The notes: generated from the letters alone by a model not told the origin. DNA of 64,000 nt from Enterobacter sp. Cy-643 (GCF_011752815.1 NZ_VWWV01000001.1:992001-1056000), one strand, 5' to 3'; counted from the stretch's first letter, positions 34,002 to 43,189 are shown. Numbers and translations are program-made.

Positions 34002-34187
34002 GCTATTCATTAACGCCTTAATTTCCCACTTTTGCTCAACGCCAGTCCATCCATGCCGGGCTGACCTTCCTGCACCTGTTCACCATCAGTTTTTCATATT
34101 GGTACATCCGCACATCAATTTGGTTACATAAAATCTACAACTTGGTTCGCAAATTCATTATCAGCAGGGTGTGGTTTGCGCGTATTG

Positions 34188-34201
34188 CTTGTATATACAT
34201 G
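34188..34201. promoter_or_regulatory. HutC-type operator before the NCS1 permease
   Basis: CTTGTATATACATG, 60 bases before the permease start. The 19 bases 34184-34202 are identical to 18370-18388 upstream of hutU. This places the permease under HutC by sequence. Confidence 0.75.
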
Positions 34202-34260
34202 AGTGATCATTTGATGTGCGATGGGTTTTCCGGTGTTTAATCAGGTTCAGCGAGGTCGTT

Positions 34261-35697
34261 ATGTCTTCCTTTTCATCCACAGAAGAACAGTCCAAAAAGA
34301 GCTCACGTCTAAGCGAGAGCCGATCTATTGATTACATTCCGGACGGGGAACGCCACGGGCATCCTTTTAGCCAGTTTACTCTTTGGTTTGGCGGCAATTT
34401 GCAGATCACCGCGATTGTGACTGGCGCGCTTGCCGTGGTGCTGGGCGGCGACGTCGTCTGGTCGCTGGTGGGGCTGTTCGTGGGGCAGGTTCTGGGGGCA
34501 TCGATCATGTCCTTCCACGCTTTGCAGGGGCCGCGTCTTGGCCTGCCGCAGATGATCATCTCCCGGGCGCAGTTTGGCGTTTATGGGGCGGTCATTCCGC
34601 TGGTGCTGGTGTGCATTATGTATATCGGATTTTCGGCCAGCGGCACCGTGCTGGCGGGGCAGGCGATGGCGCATTTGCTGTCGATAAGCGACGTCAGCGG
34701 GATGATTTTGTTCAGCGCCATTATCATCGTCATTGCCGTGCTTGGCTATCGTGTGATCCATAAGCTCGGGAAGGTCGCCAGCGTCGTTGGCGTACTGGCT
34801 TTTGCCTGGCTGTTTGGCTCCCTGCTGTTCAACACCGATCTCACGGCTATTGTGCAAAATAACCATTTCTCCATGCCGATGTTTTTGCTGGCGGTGTCGC
34901 TGTCTTCTTCCTGGCAAATTGCGTTTTGCCCCTATGTGTCCGATTATTCGCGCTACCTGCCGCGAGACGTGTCTGGTCCGAAGGTATTTTTCTCGGTGTT
35001 CAGCGGCACCGTAATGGGGACTCAGGCTTCAATGACGCTGGGCGTTATCACCGCTGCGATTGCCGGGAGCGCCTTTTCCGGACACGAAGTTGGCTACATT
35101 GTGGGGCTGGGCAAAACCGAAACCATGGCAATGCTGATTTATTTTGCTATCTGCTTTGGCAAAATTACGTTTACCACGCTGAACGCCTACGGCAGCTTTA
35201 TGTCGCTGACCACCATTGTGTCCGGATTCCGCAAGCAGGTGACCCTGAGCCAGAAGAACCGCATTCTGTTTGTGGTGCTGATGGTGGCGGCATCATGCAT
35301 CATTGCGCTGCTGAGCGAACCAGCATTCCTGAAACACTTCACCCATTTCCTGCTGTTCTTGCTGGCCTTCTTTGTGCCATGGAGCGCCATCAGCTTGACC
35401 GATTACTTTTTTATTTCGTCCCGGGCCGTAGATATTCCCGCCTTGTTTGATGCCGAGAAACGCTATGGCCGCTGGAACCTGTTTGGCATAGGGGTTTATA
35501 CCGTCGGGGTGCTGATTCAGCTGCCGTTCATCGAAAACCCGCTGTTTCACGGCTCGCTGACGTGGATCTTCGACGGCAACGATGTGTCGTGGATTATCGG
35601 CTGGTTCGGCACCGCCATTCTCTATTATGGCCTGCACCGCCTGGATAAACGCGTTCTGCCGGCGGCGACGGTTTACCCGAATAGCGCTGAGCGCTGA
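34261..35697 (+). CDS. NCS1-family permease, probable urocanate/histidine-type importer of the HutC regulon
   Basis: 478 residues from the ATG at 34261, which GAGGT precedes; an upstream in-frame ATG at 34216 lies just downstream of the operator and is unlikely. About twelve membrane segments. NCS1 (cytosine/purine/allantoin permease, CodB-like) features include GGNLQITAIVTGALAVVLGGD near residues 42-62 and the conserved SDYSRY motif near 227-232. NCS1 permeases serve as urocanate carriers in pseudomonad hut loci, as I recall. The HutC-type operator supports the same role here. It has its own terminator. Confidence 0.85.
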   Translation: MSSFSSTEEQSKKSSRLSESRSIDYIPDGERHGHPFSQFTLWFGGNLQITAIVTGALAVVLGGDVVWSLVGLFVGQVLGASIMSFHALQGPRLGLPQMIISRAQFGVYGAVIPLVLVCIMYIGFSASGTVLAGQAMAHLLSISDVSGMILFSAIIIVIAVLGYRVIHKLGKVASVVGVLAFAWLFGSLLFNTDLTAIVQNNHFSMPMFLLAVSLSSSWQIAFCPYVSDYSRYLPRDVSGPKVFFSVFSGTVMGTQASMTLGVITAAIAGSAFSGHEVGYIVGLGKTETMAMLIYFAICFGKITFTTLNAYGSFMSLTTIVSGFRKQVTLSQKNRILFVVLMVAASCIIALLSEPAFLKHFTHFLLFLLAFFVPWSAISLTDYFFISSRAVDIPALFDAEKRYGRWNLFGIGVYTVGVLIQLPFIENPLFHGSLTWIFDGNDVSWIIGWFGTAILYYGLHRLDKRVLPAATVYPNSAER

Positions 35698-35714
35698 TTC
35701 TTCTTTGTTGAAAT

Positions 35715-35741
35715 AAATCCACGCCTGAGCGTGGATTTTTT
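35715..35741 (+). terminator. Terminator of the NCS1 permease gene
   Basis: AAATCCACGC, loop CTGA, GCGTGGATTT then TTT. Confidence 0.85.
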
Positions 35742-36221
35742 ATGGCAGTAAGAAAGCGTTTATTGAACGAGCGGGCGCGTTATTTATTATGTCTGGATTA
35801 ATTTATCGTTGCGGGTTGATCTAATTTTTCCGCCGTCTCTCCGGAGTGGATATTCCTTTGTCTACGCTCTGCCAGTTGGCGGCAAATCTCAGCATGCTTA
35901 TCCTCCGTAAAGGTAAAGCGTGACTTGTTGACGGAGATCAGAAGTGCTCAACTTTATTGTTCTGGTTGAGTAAATTAAATGAAAATAAAATTTGAGATAG
36001 ACGGGGTATGTTTGGTTTCACGATGAAGGTGAAGGACTAGCTTACTTTATTGAATTTAACTATCTGAGCTCTCGGATAAGGGCGTATTACGTTATCAATC
36101 AAATGGGATATGCGCATTGGAGCACGATGTGCATATCCGACAAGTGATCCATTTTCGCTTTGAGCGAAGAGCGGACGCCAGCATAGCGTTAACAGGCGTC
36201 CGATATTACGAAGTGGGTAGC
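35742..36221. other. Gene-free island margin with three hairpins
   Basis: No convincing gene. A minus-strand stretch around 35810-35945 keeps an open frame (KSRFTFTEDKHAEICRQLA and more) without a start and may be a gene remnant. Three hairpins follow: 36106-36138 (12-bp arms, one mismatch), 36154-36168 (TTCGCT/AGCGAA) and 36172-36202 (CGGACGCC/GGCGTCCG). The last lies just past the arsC fragment. Confidence 0.4.
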
Positions 36222-36563
36222 TTACTTAATCCGTTTCCCCGTTTCGTCAATGACCTTCTCGCCATCCTCTTTGGTAAACACTCCTTTCTGACCTTCCGGT
36301 AGAATATCCAGCACTATTTCTGAAGGACGGCAAAGGCGAGTGCCAAGCGGCGTAACGACTACCGGCCGATTAATCAGGATCGGATGTTGAAGCATGAAAT
36401 CAATCAACTGCTCATCACTAAATTTCTCTTCATCAAGCGCCAACTGTTCATAAGGCTCAACATTCTTACGCAGTAATGCACGCACCGTAATTCCCATATC
36501 TGAAATAAGTTTAATCAGCTCATCACGGATTGGTGGCGTATCAAGATAATAAATTATCGTCGG
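36222..36563 (-). pseudogene. arsC: Arsenate reductase (arsC) 5-prime-truncated remnant
   Basis: The minus strand encodes PTIIYYLDTPP, RDELIKLISDMGITVR and the rest of ArsC to the natural C-terminus (GKRIK), very close to E. coli ArsC from about residue 29 to the end. Upstream of the Pro codon at 36561-36563 comes a stop and unrelated sequence. The N-terminal part with the catalytic Cys motif (CGTSRN) is therefore lost. The 91-residue open frame from the internal Met cannot be an active reductase. No arsR or arsB neighbours remain. It is a relic of an ars operon in a decayed island. Confidence 0.9.
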
Positions 36564-37047
36564 TTATCACCCGCGGAACAATTCTACTTGCTGGCTGCCT
36601 AAAAACCGTCAACGCAACTTTTGCTGAATTCCTGTCGTTAACGCGACAGAACCTGAGTTTTCGTTCCATTGAGCGTCAAACCTCGAAACGGAGCGAATTG
36701 CTGCCGAAAGTGTACGAAGCCCTGCAGATGGAGCCGAGGAAAAAACCGGAGAAGCCCGGCTGCTCTTTGTCAGCGCCCAAGTCGGTAGGCACGCGTCGGA
36801 GTTAGTGTCGGAAAGGCTGCACGGGATAGCCCGAAAGCGATGGCTTCTGGCACGGGCAGCAGGGTAAGCTCGCCTGAAAAATGGTTTTCAGGCTGAAATG
36901 AGCCGAAATCCGCATTTTTCACCATAACCTGCCCGTTCGCACGCCATAAGAGGACCTCCGGCAAAAAAATTCAAGGTCAGGAGATTTTTAAGGCGATAAT
37001 TCAGTTTCCTAACAATGAACGAAATAATACTCCGTAGAGTATGACTA
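36564..37047. other. Island remnant sequence without supported gene
   Basis: Short open frames here (for example a 64-codon one on the minus strand at 36770-36964) have no recognisable homology. GGAGG before an ATG at about 36940 on the minus strand opens only a very short peptide. I see no repeat or RNA gene. Confidence 0.4.
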
Positions 37048-37998
37048 TTAAGCGAAACTATCCCGTGTAACTTTAAATAACTGAGGATTAGTGTGGTGTC
37101 GCTCAAATCCTGCATTCTGAAGGATTGCATTAAAACGCGCGTTATTTTCGAGGCCTCTTATTGATAAGCTGGAGTTAAAGTATTCCAGATTATTTATCTG
37201 CAATAGTTTTTTAATAAATGATAGGTCCTCTAAAATTAATCTTAACTCTTGATGGTGATATGTTTGACCACCGAAAATCTTATCAATTACTGGATATTTA
37301 GGACGGTAAGAAATACCATTTAATTTTATTTTTTCTGTCGGTTGAAATCCAGAGTGTATATTTATACCTGAACGACCAATTACAAGTATTTCATTATATC
37401 TTGACCTGCGGTTAATGAGGTTGTCATAAATAACCTCGGCAGGCAATAAGCTATTGTAAGGCTTATCCATAATATAATTGGATACAGTAGGTCTTGCCTT
37501 GCCCTGGAATATGGAGTCAGCCAATGCATAACTGTTTAAAATCCGCCCTTGAGGAAGACCTCCTTCTCTACCTGCAAAGTTAGGGAAAGCAACATCATTC
37601 GGATGCACCCCAAGGATATTCTGAATTGGCACATCCAAGTCCAGTTCAATGCTAAGAGCGCCAACACCACCTTTCCGAGGTGTGTCTGTTGGAAGTCGTT
37701 TCATAACACAGGAACATGAAATAACGTCCCATCCACTTAATACATCCTCAATACGACGTTGTGAAAAGGGTGAGATTGTATTTCGACCAATGGAACTCAC
37801 ACTTCCTGAACCGCTGATCGTATGAATGATTTTAAGATCTCCGCCATCGCCAATACGGTGTTTCCAGTTGGTTAATAACTTCCTGGTCTCGAGTTCTTTA
37901 TTTTTCCTTTTAACATATTCATCCTGGAATTCAGCTATTTTTCTATTGTCCAGTTTTTCATCAAATTTTTTTAGTTTAATTTTAAATAAATTAGACAT
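37048..37998 (-). CDS. AT-rich orphan protein of unknown function
   Basis: 316 residues from the ATG at 37996-37998, chosen because TGAGAG lies eight bases upstream; the frame is open seven codons more. Base composition is clearly more AT-rich than its surroundings, with many ATT, TTA and AAA codons, suggesting recent acquisition. It has no signal peptide or membrane segment. A Lys/Glu-rich helical N-terminus (about 1-40) precedes a globular part containing GGDLKIIHTISGSGSVSSIGR, FAGREGGLPQG and RYNEILVIGRSGINIH. Strand-loop arrangement with late Glu is faintly like ADP-ribosyltransferase toxins, but I cannot support that call. It lies between arsC and integrase remnants, so it is cargo of a former island. 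Confidence 0.6.
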   Translation of the reverse strand: MSNLFKIKLKKFDEKLDNRKIAEFQDEYVKRKNKELETRKLLTNWKHRIGDGGDLKIIHTISGSGSVSSIGRNTISPFSQRRIEDVLSGWDVISCSCVMKRLPTDTPRKGGVGALSIELDLDVPIQNILGVHPNDVAFPNFAGREGGLPQGRILNSYALADSIFQGKARPTVSNYIMDKPYNSLLPAEVIYDNLINRRSRYNEILVIGRSGINIHSGFQPTEKIKLNGISYRPKYPVIDKIFGGQTYHHQELRLILEDLSFIKKLLQINNLEYFNSSLSIRGLENNARFNAILQNAGFERHHTNPQLFKVTRDSFA

Positions 37999-38146
37999 GA
38001 TTCTCTCAATAATTAACACATGGAGAATATATGTTAATTATTGAGGGGGGGAGGACAACATAAACCGTCTTAATTCCGTCTTAATTGACAAATTCTACGT
38101 TTTAACGGTTCTGTCGCATTAAGCGGTGTCGGGTAACATGCTGTTT

Positions 38147-38478
38147 TCATTTTGATGTTATCTGCCCATGTCTCTGATCCGAAACGCCTTTTACCGTCTG
38201 CATTATCCTGTTGATATTATCGTCAGTATTGGATGCGTCATTGACCTTGCGGATCTTGTCTAACTGGCGAGCCTGTGTCGGGCTAACTCCATCCGCGACT
38301 TGTTCACGCGCTTGCTCACATTTTTCGCGAGCTTCGGCAAGTTTGACCGTCGGGTACTGACCCAGCGCAAACATGCTGGATTTACCGTTGAGTTAAACCG
38401 ATAGCGCCATGCCTTTTTGCCATTGGGTTTCACTTCGAGGTAGTGACCGTTAAAATCATTAAGTCGATAGAGTTTTTC
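38147..38478 (-). pseudogene. Tyrosine integrase N-terminal remnant, frameshifted
   Basis: The minus strand encodes EKLYRLNDFNGHYLEVKPNGKKAWRYRF and then, in a different frame, MFALGQYPTVKLAEAREKCEQAREQVADGVSP. Together these match the N-terminal DUF4102 arm-binding region of P4-type integrases. The catalytic domain with its Arg-His-Arg-Tyr residues is absent, so it is a dead fragment. A stop precedes the first part. No tRNA or attachment repeat was found beside it. It marks the right end of the island scar between the NCS1 permease and ychF. Confidence 0.8.
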
Positions 38479-38644
38479 TTACGGCTTGGCAGTGCGGCAT
38501 TGCGTATCGGTGGGCATAACGGAGCCTTGTTTATTTATTATACCGTTTTTGTACTCACTTTAAATGAAGATGGAAGAATGTTGTACTCATCCATGTACGC
38601 ATTTTTGACAGCGTTTTTACGAGATGAGTTGACATTATGAAATG

Positions 38645-38672
38645 AAAAATCCACGCAATTGCGTGGATTTTA
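38645..38672. terminator. Terminator downstream of ychF
   Basis: AAATCCACGC, loop AATT, GCGTGGATTT with A and T runs on both sides; 58 bases after the ychF stop on the minus strand. Confidence 0.8.
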
Positions 38673-38729
38673 TAGGTTTTTACCGTTGTCATGAGATTCA
38701 GCGAAACCTCATGAGACGACAAACTTTAT

Positions 38730-39824
38730 TTAGACGTTGAACAAGAAGTTCATCACGTCGCCGTCTTTCACGACGTAGTCTTTACCTTCGGCGCGCATTT
38801 TGCCGGCTTCTTTTGCGCCTTGCTCGCCTTTGTAAGTGATGAAGTCTTCATAGGCGATGGTTTGCGCGCGGATGAAGCCTTTTTCGAAGTCGGTGTGGAT
38901 TTTGCCCGCTGCCTGCGGAGCGGTAGCGCCGACAGGGATGGTCCACGCGCGCACTTCTTTCACGCCAGCGGTGAAGTAAGTTTGCAGGTTCAGCAGCTCG
39001 TAGCCTGCGCGGATCACGCGGTTCAGGCCCGGCTCTTCCAGGCCCAGCTCGGCCATGAACTCTTCGCGGTCGGCGTCGTCCAGCTCGGCGATGTCGGACT
39101 CTACGGCGGCGCACACGGCAACCACAACGGAACCTTCGCCCGCGGCGATTTCACGGACTTTATCGAGGTACGGGTTGTTTTCAAAACCGTCTTCGTTAAC
39201 GTTGGCGATGTACATGGTTGGCTTCAGGGTCAGGAAGCTCAGGTATTTGATCGCCGCCTTATCTTCTTCGGTCAGCGTTTTCAGCGCGCGCAGCATACCG
39301 GCGTTTTCCAGCTGCGGCAGGCATTTTTCCAGCGCGGCCAGTTCGGCTTTAGCGTCTTTGTCGCCGCCTTTGGCTTTCTTCTGCACGCGATGAATCGCGC
39401 GCTCGCAGGTGTCCAGGTCAGACAGCGCCAGCTCGGTGTTGATAACCTCGATGTCGTCAGCCGGATCCACTTTATTGTTTACGTGGATGATGTTGTCGTT
39501 CTCGAAGCAGCGTACAACGTGGCCGATAGCTTCGGTTTCACGAATGTTGGTCAGGAACTGGTTGCCCAGGCCTTCACCTTTCGATGCGCCTTTCACCAGG
39601 CCGGCGATGTCCACGAACTCCATGGTGGTCGGCAGAATACGCTGCGGTTTAACGATTTCGGCCAGCTTGTCCAGACGCGGGTCCGGCATTGGCACCACGC
39701 CCGTGTTCGGCTCGATGGTACAGAACGGGAAGTTAGCCGCTTCAATACCTGCTTTGGTCAGGGCGTTGAACAGCGTGGATTTACCAACGTTCGGCAAGCC
39801 GACGATACCGCATTTGAATCCCAT
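38730..39824 (-). CDS. ychF: Redox-regulated ATPase YchF (OLA1 family)
   Basis: 364 residues, against 363 in E. coli, and nearly identical in most segments. P-loop GLPNVGKS at 9-16, Walker B DIAG near 72-75 and a changed NKxD motif (NVNE) make it an ATPase rather than a GTPase. A TGS-like C-terminal domain ends [10 protein letters not shown]. It binds ribosomes and is linked to oxidative-stress response. It follows pth on the same strand with 139 bases between, as in E. coli, where they are cotranscribed. Confidence 0.97.
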   Translation of the reverse strand: MGFKCGIVGLPNVGKSTLFNALTKAGIEAANFPFCTIEPNTGVVPMPDPRLDKLAEIVKPQRILPTTMEFVDIAGLVKGASKGEGLGNQFLTNIRETEAIGHVVRCFENDNIIHVNNKVDPADDIEVINTELALSDLDTCERAIHRVQKKAKGGDKDAKAELAALEKCLPQLENAGMLRALKTLTEEDKAAIKYLSFLTLKPTMYIANVNEDGFENNPYLDKVREIAAGEGSVVVAVCAAVESDIAELDDADREEFMAELGLEEPGLNRVIRAGYELLNLQTYFTAGVKEVRAWTIPVGATAPQAAGKIHTDFEKGFIRAQTIAYEDFITYKGEQGAKEAGKMRAEGKDYVVKDGDVMNFLFNV

Positions 39825-39963
39825 GGTTTAAATCACCTTAATTGCTTGATAATCAATGAATTTAACTGTTTTCATTGAAAAAATGTAGATAACTTTGCGC
39901 ATTATACACTTAAACCGCCGCCAGCGGGCGTGGAAATCCTTTCCCGGTGCGGAGAAGGCCGGT

Positions 39964-40548
39964 TTATTGTGCTTTAAAGGCGTGCAGACGATTGGTTGCT
40001 TTGGCCAGGCCTTCTTTCAGCCAGACTTCGGTGCAGCGCGCCGCTTCGTCTACTGCGTCGTCGATAAGCTTCTGTTCGCTGACCGGCGGTTTGCCGAGCA
40101 CAAAGCCGACAACTTTGTTTTTATCGCCCGGATGACCAATCCCCACGCGTAACCGGTGAAAGTTCGGGTTATTGCCGAGTTTGCTGATAATGTCCTTCAG
40201 GCCGTTGTGCCCGCCGTGGCCGCCACCCAGCTTAAATTTTGCCACACCCGGCGGGAGATCCAATTCATCGTGGGCCACCAGAATTTCGTCCGGGGCGATG
40301 CGGAAGAAGGTGGCCATGGCGGCAACTGCTTTTCCGCTGAGGTTCATAAACGTGGTTGGAACCAGCAGGCGGACGTCTTCTCCACCAAGATTAATGCGGG
40401 CGGTATAGCCAAAGAATTTTGCTTCTTCTTTCAGCGACTGATTGTGGCGCTCGGCCAGTAAATCCACATACCAGGCCCCGGCATTATGGCGGGTCGCTGC
40501 ATATTCAGCGCCTGGATTGGCCAGGCCGACAATTAATTTAATGCTCAC
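39964..40548 (-). CDS. pth: Peptidyl-tRNA hydrolase
   Basis: 194 residues, as in E. coli. It cleaves peptidyl-tRNA released from stalled ribosomes. Catalytic His22 lies in TRHNAGAW. Asn and Asp of the active site lie in [10 protein letters not shown] and HDELDLPPG, with [13 protein letters not shown] following. It is transcribed before ychF and divergent from ychH, as in other enteric bacteria. Essential housekeeping gene with no anomalies. Confidence 0.97.
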   Translation of the reverse strand: MSIKLIVGLANPGAEYAATRHNAGAWYVDLLAERHNQSLKEEAKFFGYTARINLGGEDVRLLVPTTFMNLSGKAVAAMATFFRIAPDEILVAHDELDLPPGVAKFKLGGGHGGHNGLKDIISKLGNNPNFHRLRVGIGHPGDKNKVVGFVLGKPPVSEQKLIDDAVDEAARCTEVWLKEGLAKATNRLHAFKAQ

Positions 40549-40822
40549 GTTTAAATTCCTGAAAACCGTTCACAGCCGCGTAGTTTACTGCGCGAGGGCG
40601 GCGTTGACAAAGCGCAATCCCCCCACCGACACATTCTTGAATAGTTGACGATCTGAACCATTAGAATTTCAAGTAACTCAGACGCTTATTTGTAAACTTT
40701 TGTAGGTCTTTCATTCGTAATTGTGATCGCTCCCGCACACGCTGTTTAGGGGTATTGTCTATACTTTAGTCACAAGGATAGGGGATGTTCCCCACCGACC
40801 CGTAATCGTGCGGAGGTGACAT

Positions 40823-41101
40823 ATGAAACGCAGAAACGCTTCGTTACTCGGTAATGTCCTCATGGGATTGGGACTGGTTGTGATGGTGGTCGGCGTGGGC
40901 TATTCAATTCTGAACCAGCTCCCGCAGCTAAACCTGCCGCAGTTTTTCGCCCACGGCGCCGTGCTGAGCATCTTCGTTGGGGCCGTACTTTGGCTCGCCG
41001 GGGCACGTATTGGTGGTCGTGAACAAGTGTGCGATCGTTACTGGTGGGTGCGCCATTACGATAAACGCTGCCGCCGCGACGAGCACCATCGCCACAGCTA
41101 A
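40823..41101 (+). CDS. ychH: Stress-induced membrane protein YchH
   Basis: 92 residues, almost the same as E. coli YchH: two membrane segments (about 9-31 and 43-62) and a C-terminal cysteine-containing basic tail (EQVCDRYWWVRHYDKRCRR). It is an inner-membrane protein linked to stress and biofilm responses, mechanism unknown. GGAGGTGAC precedes the start. It is divergent from pth and followed by a strong terminator. Confidence 0.95.
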   Translation: MKRRNASLLGNVLMGLGLVVMVVGVGYSILNQLPQLNLPQFFAHGAVLSIFVGAVLWLAGARIGGREQVCDRYWWVRHYDKRCRRDEHHRHS

Positions 41102-41120
41102 TATTTAGCAGATTTTGAAG

Positions 41121-41150
41121 AACGGCTCCTTTTCAGGAGCCGTTTTTTTT
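41121..41150 (+). terminator. Terminator of ychH
   Basis: ACGGCTCCT, loop TTTC, AGGAGCCGT then T7. Confidence 0.88.
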
Positions 41151-41224
41151 ATGCTTAACGGATTGACCCTCACGTAACGTGAGGCTGCACACTCCCCCTC
41201 AGCAGAAGCCAAAAGGAGCAGGAT

Positions 41225-42277
41225 ATGTTGTTCAAAGTAGGTGAACTGGCAAAGCGTGCCGGGATCACGGTACGGACGCTACACCACTATGAAGCTATAG
41301 GCCTGTTGCTGCCTTCTGCCCGCACCGCGGCGGGTTATCGGCTGTATAACCGGCTGGATATCGCCAGGCTGCATCATATTCAGGCGCTGAGCCGAATGGG
41401 GATGAGCCTGAGTGAGGTGCGCGACTGTCTCGAGCGTCAGGCGCTGTCGCTTCAGGAGATCCTGGATTCGCAGATCTCCGTGCTGGATGGCCAGCTGGCT
41501 GACATCGCCGTGCTGCGCCAGCGGCTGGTTACGCTGCGTGAAACCTTGCGCAGCGGCGCAGAACCTGACCTCGAGGAATGGCTGACTACCCTGGAGTTAA
41601 TGACGATGTACGATCGCTATTTTTCAAAAGAAGAATTAGAGCGCCTGCCTTTTGCGCAGGCTGATAGCCGCCGTGATGAGGAATGGAAGCAACTTGTAGA
41701 CGAGGTGGGCGGGCTGCATGCGCAAGGCGTTCCGCCAGATGACGATCGGGCGCAGCGTCTGGCTACGCGCTGGATGGAAATGCTGGAGCGTGACACGGCG
41801 GGTGAACCGGATTTTCTGGTTCGCCTGAACAAAATGCATCAGGCTGAGCCGGACATGGCCCGCCAGACCGGGATTTCGCCGGCGCTGACCGAATTCGTAA
41901 CGCACGCATTCGGCCACAGCAAGCTGAAGATTTACCGGCGCTATCTCAACGATGAGGAGTTTGCCTTCACCAGCCGCCACTATTTCGACCGTATGCAGGA
42001 GTGGCCGCCGCTGGTGGCCGCAGTGCGCAAGGCCAATGCGGCAGGCGTGCAGCCTGAATCCGAACAGGCACAGACGCTCGCACGCCGCTGGCTGGAACTG
42101 TTTCAGTCGTTTGCCGGTCAGTCGCCGCAGACGCAGCAAAAATTCCGTACCGCGATGGCGAACGAACCAGAGCTTGCCAAAGGCACCTGGATGACGCCGG
42201 AGGTGCTGGCCTGGCTGCAGCGGGCGATTGGCGCTATGTTCCAAGCCGCTGGACTAAGAAATCAACCAGGCTCCTGA
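41225..42277 (+). CDS. MerR-family regulator with two TipAS-like modules
   Basis: 350 residues. Residues 1-75 are the MerR winged helix (KVGELAKRAGITVRTLHHYEAIGLL) followed by a coiled-coil dimer helix to about 115. The C-terminal half has two copies of a similar unit. The first (about 150-215) holds EEWKQLVDEV, GVPPDDDRAQRLATRWMEML; the second (about 258-320) holds QEWPPLVAAV, GVQPESEQAQTLARRWLELF. These resemble the TipAS ligand-binding domain that captures thiopeptides or other drugs. GGAGCAGGAT precedes the ATG. The last 44 bases overlap the convergent LysR gene. The target is unknown. Confidence 0.85.
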   Translation: MLFKVGELAKRAGITVRTLHHYEAIGLLLPSARTAAGYRLYNRLDIARLHHIQALSRMGMSLSEVRDCLERQALSLQEILDSQISVLDGQLADIAVLRQRLVTLRETLRSGAEPDLEEWLTTLELMTMYDRYFSKEELERLPFAQADSRRDEEWKQLVDEVGGLHAQGVPPDDDRAQRLATRWMEMLERDTAGEPDFLVRLNKMHQAEPDMARQTGISPALTEFVTHAFGHSKLKIYRRYLNDEEFAFTSRHYFDRMQEWPPLVAAVRKANAAGVQPESEQAQTLARRWLELFQSFAGQSPQTQQKFRTAMANEPELAKGTWMTPEVLAWLQRAIGAMFQAAGLRNQPGS

Positions 42278-43145
42278 CGCGTAAGGAGAGATGGCGGGCG
42301 TGCGGGTAGAGTAAAATAAACGGGCGTGAGGTGCCGCCGTACTCGGGCAGCACCTCAACCAGCGTCCCGTCGGCCACATCCTGCTCCAGGATGAATCGGT
42401 AGGTCTGAATCAGGCCCGCGCCGCTTCTGGCAAGCGTCACAATCCCCAGTACGTCTTCCGCACAGGTAAAGCTGCCGCGGGTAAAAATGTCGGTATCTTT
42501 GCCGTTGACGCTAAACGTCCACGGCACTTTTCGCCCGGTGCTCGGCAGCTCAAACTGGATGCACTCGTGGTGATTTAAGTCGTCCAGCGTTTTCGGCATT
42601 CCCGCCCGGGCTAAATAGGCCGGGGAAGCCACGGTGATAAGCTCCGCATCTTCGAGCTTGCGGGCAATCAGCGATGAGTCCTGAGGCGAGCGGCCGCGAA
42701 TGGCAATGTCGTAACTTTCATCGGCAAAGTCGATGTTGCGGTTGCTGATGTGAACCTGCACCGACACGCGGGGGTAAAGCTGCCTGAATTCCGGCAGCAG
42801 CGGCAGCACTCGATGATGTGCATACGGGGTAGGGAGGCTGATTCGCAGCACCCCGGCGGGTTCTCTCTGCGCGCCGGTGACTTCCCGCTCCGCCTCCCTG
42901 AGCTGCTGCAGCGCATGCTGGCACTGGCGGAAATACCGCTCCCCGCTTTCTGTCAGCCTTATCTGGCGGGTTGTACGCACGAACAGGCGCACGCCTAAAC
43001 GTTCTTCCAGGCGGGCGATAGAACGGCTGACCGCCGCGGGCGTGATCCCCATGAAATTTGCCGCCGCGCTAAAGCTCAGCTGTTCCGCGGCCTGGCAAAA
43101 CAGTTCCAGCGTGCCGATCTGCATCTCTTCGAAGTGGCGTTTCAT
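42234..43145 (-). CDS. LysR-family transcriptional regulator
   Basis: 303 residues. The N-terminal winged helix (FCQAAEQLSFSAAANFMGITPAAVSRSIARLEERLGVRLF, about 16-55) is followed by a LysR substrate-binding domain (about 95-295). It is divergent from an SDR/tautomerase pair with 117 bases between, which contain an inverted repeat. Regulation of that pair is therefore likely, as is usual for LysR proteins. The stop region overlaps the MerR-type gene by 44 bases on the opposite strand. The inducer is unknown. Confidence 0.88.
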   Translation of the reverse strand: MKRHFEEMQIGTLELFCQAAEQLSFSAAANFMGITPAAVSRSIARLEERLGVRLFVRTTRQIRLTESGERYFRQCQHALQQLREAEREVTGAQREPAGVLRISLPTPYAHHRVLPLLPEFRQLYPRVSVQVHISNRNIDFADESYDIAIRGRSPQDSSLIARKLEDAELITVASPAYLARAGMPKTLDDLNHHECIQFELPSTGRKVPWTFSVNGKDTDIFTRGSFTCAEDVLGIVTLARSGAGLIQTYRFILEQDVADGTLVEVLPEYGGTSRPFILLYPHARHLSLRVRSLVDFLVQRLGT

Positions 43146-43170
43146 TCCGATGTTCTCTTTCTATTTATTA

Positions 43171-43189
43171 CATGAGGTATCTTGTCATG
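43171..43189. promoter_or_regulatory. Candidate LysR-box inverted repeat
   Basis: CATGA, nine-base spacer, TCATG in the divergent LysR/SDR gap, 26 bases before the LysR start. Size and position fit a LysR recognition site. Confidence 0.4.

Noticed and set aside
33933-34260. Small gene between the DUF6515-like gene and the permease
   Set aside because: Only a terminator and the HutC-type operator are supported; the in-frame ATG at 34216 would merely extend the permease without homology.
36770-37130. Short minus-strand frames of 64 and 80 codons
   Set aside because: No homology recognised, overlapping each other, and in a decayed region.
38820-39878. 352-codon open frame antisense to ychF
   Set aside because: Shadow of a highly biased housekeeping gene; composition rich in Phe, Val and Gly without family features.
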